From NCBI RefSeq assembly GCF_022818495.1, contig NZ_CP089291.1, positions 4,295,501 through 4,359,500 of the forward strand: 64,000 nt of DNA, written 5' to 3'. This DNA comes from Fodinisporobacter ferrooxydans (lineage in GTDB: Bacteria > Bacillota > Bacilli > Tumebacillales > MYW30-H2). A program made the translations under genes and the position numbers. The notes under the pieces are model-generated. The model was not told where the DNA came from and searched no databases. It saw only the letters and a program-made list of their open reading frames with translations. Position 1 is the stretch's first letter; every line of letters starts with the position of its first letter. This document shows, one piece after another, positions 62,916 to 64,000 of this stretch.

Positions 62916-63485
62916 TTACAGATGTGTCGACACTCGAAATAAACTGTACCCGGTTAGCGGCACGATTGGATTCTGATCCACAATCAGCCCTTGATTTTTG
63001 CCATGAAAAGCCACATCGACAAGCCACCTCGTAAAGCCCGCGACATTCATATGTTCAATCTCCTGCAAACTAAAAAATCCGGCCGCGTCCACTTCCATTC
63101 CATCCGGACATGGCTCACCCTCTATGTATTCCATGGAAAAAGCAACATATAAATTATGAATATCACGAGGCAAATCACGGATCGCAACGACTTCTTTAAC
63201 CATTGCAGATACTCCCGACTCCTCCAGCACTTCACGAACAACTGTCTGCTCAATCGGCTCATGCTGTTCAATATAGCCTCCGGGATTTGTCCATAATCCT
63301 TTTCCTGGGTCGATCGCTCTTCTAACCAACAATACCTTGTTATCCTTCAATACTAACGCTCCGACGCCTATGCTATAATTTCCCCAAAAAACAAAATTAC
63401 ACTCGGGGCAGGCAATTCGATTATTGCCATCTATATCTCGTTTCACTAACAAATGACCACATGAGGAACAATATTTCACCTGCAT
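62916..63485 (-). CDS. NUDIX hydrolase with N-terminal zinc ribbon
   Basis: 189 residues. Four cysteines (YCSSCGHLL and ACPECNF) form a zinc ribbon in the first 35 residues. The NUDIX box is exact: GYIEQHEPIEQTVVREV then LEESGV. The layout is that of the NudC-like/ADP-ribose group that hydrolyses nucleoside diphosphates linked to another group, such as NADH or ADP-ribose. The start at 63485 follows GGGGAG at rather long spacing; the frame to 63512 has no signal. Confidence 0.88.
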   Translation of the reverse strand: MQVKYCSSCGHLLVKRDIDGNNRIACPECNFVFWGNYSIGVGALVLKDNKVLLVRRAIDPGKGLWTNPGGYIEQHEPIEQTVVREVLEESGVSAMVKEVVAIRDLPRDIHNLYVAFSMEYIEGEPCPDGMEVDAAGFFSLQEIEHMNVAGFTRWLVDVAFHGKNQGLIVDQNPIVPLTGYSLFRVSTHL

Positions 63486-63589
63486 ATTGTTCTTTTCTCC
63501 CCTTTCATACAACGGAAACAGTAAAGCCTACAAATCGATCATACTATTTGCATCAGCAAAACACCATAACTATATAGATTTTTCCCAAT

Positions 63590-63617
63590 CAAAAAGGACG
63601 AGAATAATGCCCCGTCC
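63590..63617 (-). terminator. Probable terminator of the DedA-type gene
   Basis: GGACG (63596-63600) and CGTCC (63613-63617) pair around a 12-base loop; the minus strand then reads TTTTTGATT. Confidence 0.55.
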
Positions 63618-63651
63618 ATGGAAGTACTTGCGTTTGCCGCAAATGAATTCA

Positions 63652-64000
63652 CTAAGATTTCTTTCGTTTTTTCCCTATGTAAATGGCGGCAGCTGCAACA
63701 ATTAGGATCAAAATCGGAACGATCAATTGATGAAGAATCAGATGATAGCGCTGCCAGGCGATTTCCACGTAACTCCCCAGCATGATGAATACAACACACC
63801 AAATCAAGGATCCGATTGCGTTATACACAGAAAACAACCAAAATGACATTCGATTAATGCCAGCCAAATACGCAGTAAGAACGCGAATTCCTGCGATGAA
63901 TTTACCGAAGAATACGACAATCCCCGTGTATTTTTGAAATTTTGCTTCTGCACTGTGAAACCTCTGTTCCGTAATGCCGACAAACTTGCCAAAACGCAAA
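63652..64000 (-). CDS. DedA-family membrane protein (5' end outside the window)
   Basis: The last 115 or so residues of a DedA/SNARE-associated (VTT domain) protein, cut by the right edge. Visible: GIVVFFGKFIAGIRVLTAYLAG (the conserved F-x-R-F/G-x-R loop variant FGKFIAGIRV), NRMSFWLFSVYNAIGSLIW, and a final hydrophobic helix followed by GKKRKKS. Family members are proton-dependent flippase-like proteins, including undecaprenyl phosphate translocases. The start is not in view. Confidence 0.87.
   Translation of the reverse strand, partial: LRFGKFVGITEQRFHSAEAKFQKYTGIVVFFGKFIAGIRVLTAYLAGINRMSFWLFSVYNAIGSLIWCVVFIMLGSYVEIAWQRYHLILHQLIVPILILIVAAAAIYIGKKRKKS

Overview
The window is chromosomal DNA from a spore-forming member of the Bacilli. 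The basis is the gene content (acsA/acuA/acuC, a men operon, rocD-rocF behind a sigma-54 promoter, clpE behind CtsR boxes, adeR-ald, GlnR/TnrA-type control of amt), the strong AGGAGG ribosome binding sites and frequent TTG/GTG starts. An Alicyclobacillaceae-like relative (Effusibacillus, Tumebacillus and neighbours) fits, but the genus is a guess. Nearly everything is housekeeping or catabolic. No rRNA, tRNA, CRISPR array or intact mobile element was seen.

Layout. 1-24 kb: a gene cut by the left edge behind paired operators, a chemoreceptor, uvrC, proC, then acsA divergent from acuA-acuC with a CcpA (cre) site. Next comes the menaquinone operon menF-menD-menH-menB with menE, divergent from menA; then hisC and aroF, a DUF502 membrane protein, a lytic transglycosylase, a Ca2+/H+ antiporter and a CorC-type protein. 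24-38 kb: inorganic pyrophosphatase, a BtuF-like binding protein, a nitrilase-family amidase, small proteins, gmhB, an L,D-transpeptidase, rocD-rocF, a modular surface glucosaminidase, a VanY-type lipoprotein and clpE.

37.9-60 kb is the metabolic core of the window. A long minus-strand block encodes an IclR regulator, a sugar isomerase, a carboligase-type TPP enzyme, a DUF1537 acid-sugar kinase, a split transketolase, the three glycolate oxidase subunits (glcD, glcF, glcE) and a lactate/glycolate permease. Malate synthase G (glcB) follows at 56-58 kb. Together they suggest uptake of glycolate or a related hydroxy acid, oxidation to glyoxylate, and disposal through malate, or through carboligation, isomerisation and transketolase. 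A conserved AGAAC-N3-GTTCT-type operator in front of the permease, the transketolase operon and glcB ties these units into one probable regulon. adeR-ald (alanine dehydrogenase) lies inside this region. Downstream of ald are about 500 bp of fused fossils: a group II intron tail, an IS1595-type transposase tail, an RHS repeat and a serine resolvase tail. 60-64 kb holds amt, a methyltransferase, an MFS transporter, a NUDIX hydrolase and a cut DedA gene.

The least expected signal is a dispersed repeat of about 145 bp with 12-bp perfect terminal inverted repeats (five copies here, one complete). Its end carries a -35-like hexamer. At 24 kb this hexamer sits exactly 17 bases before a flanking TATAAT, so the element appears to have built the promoter of the pyrophosphatase gene.
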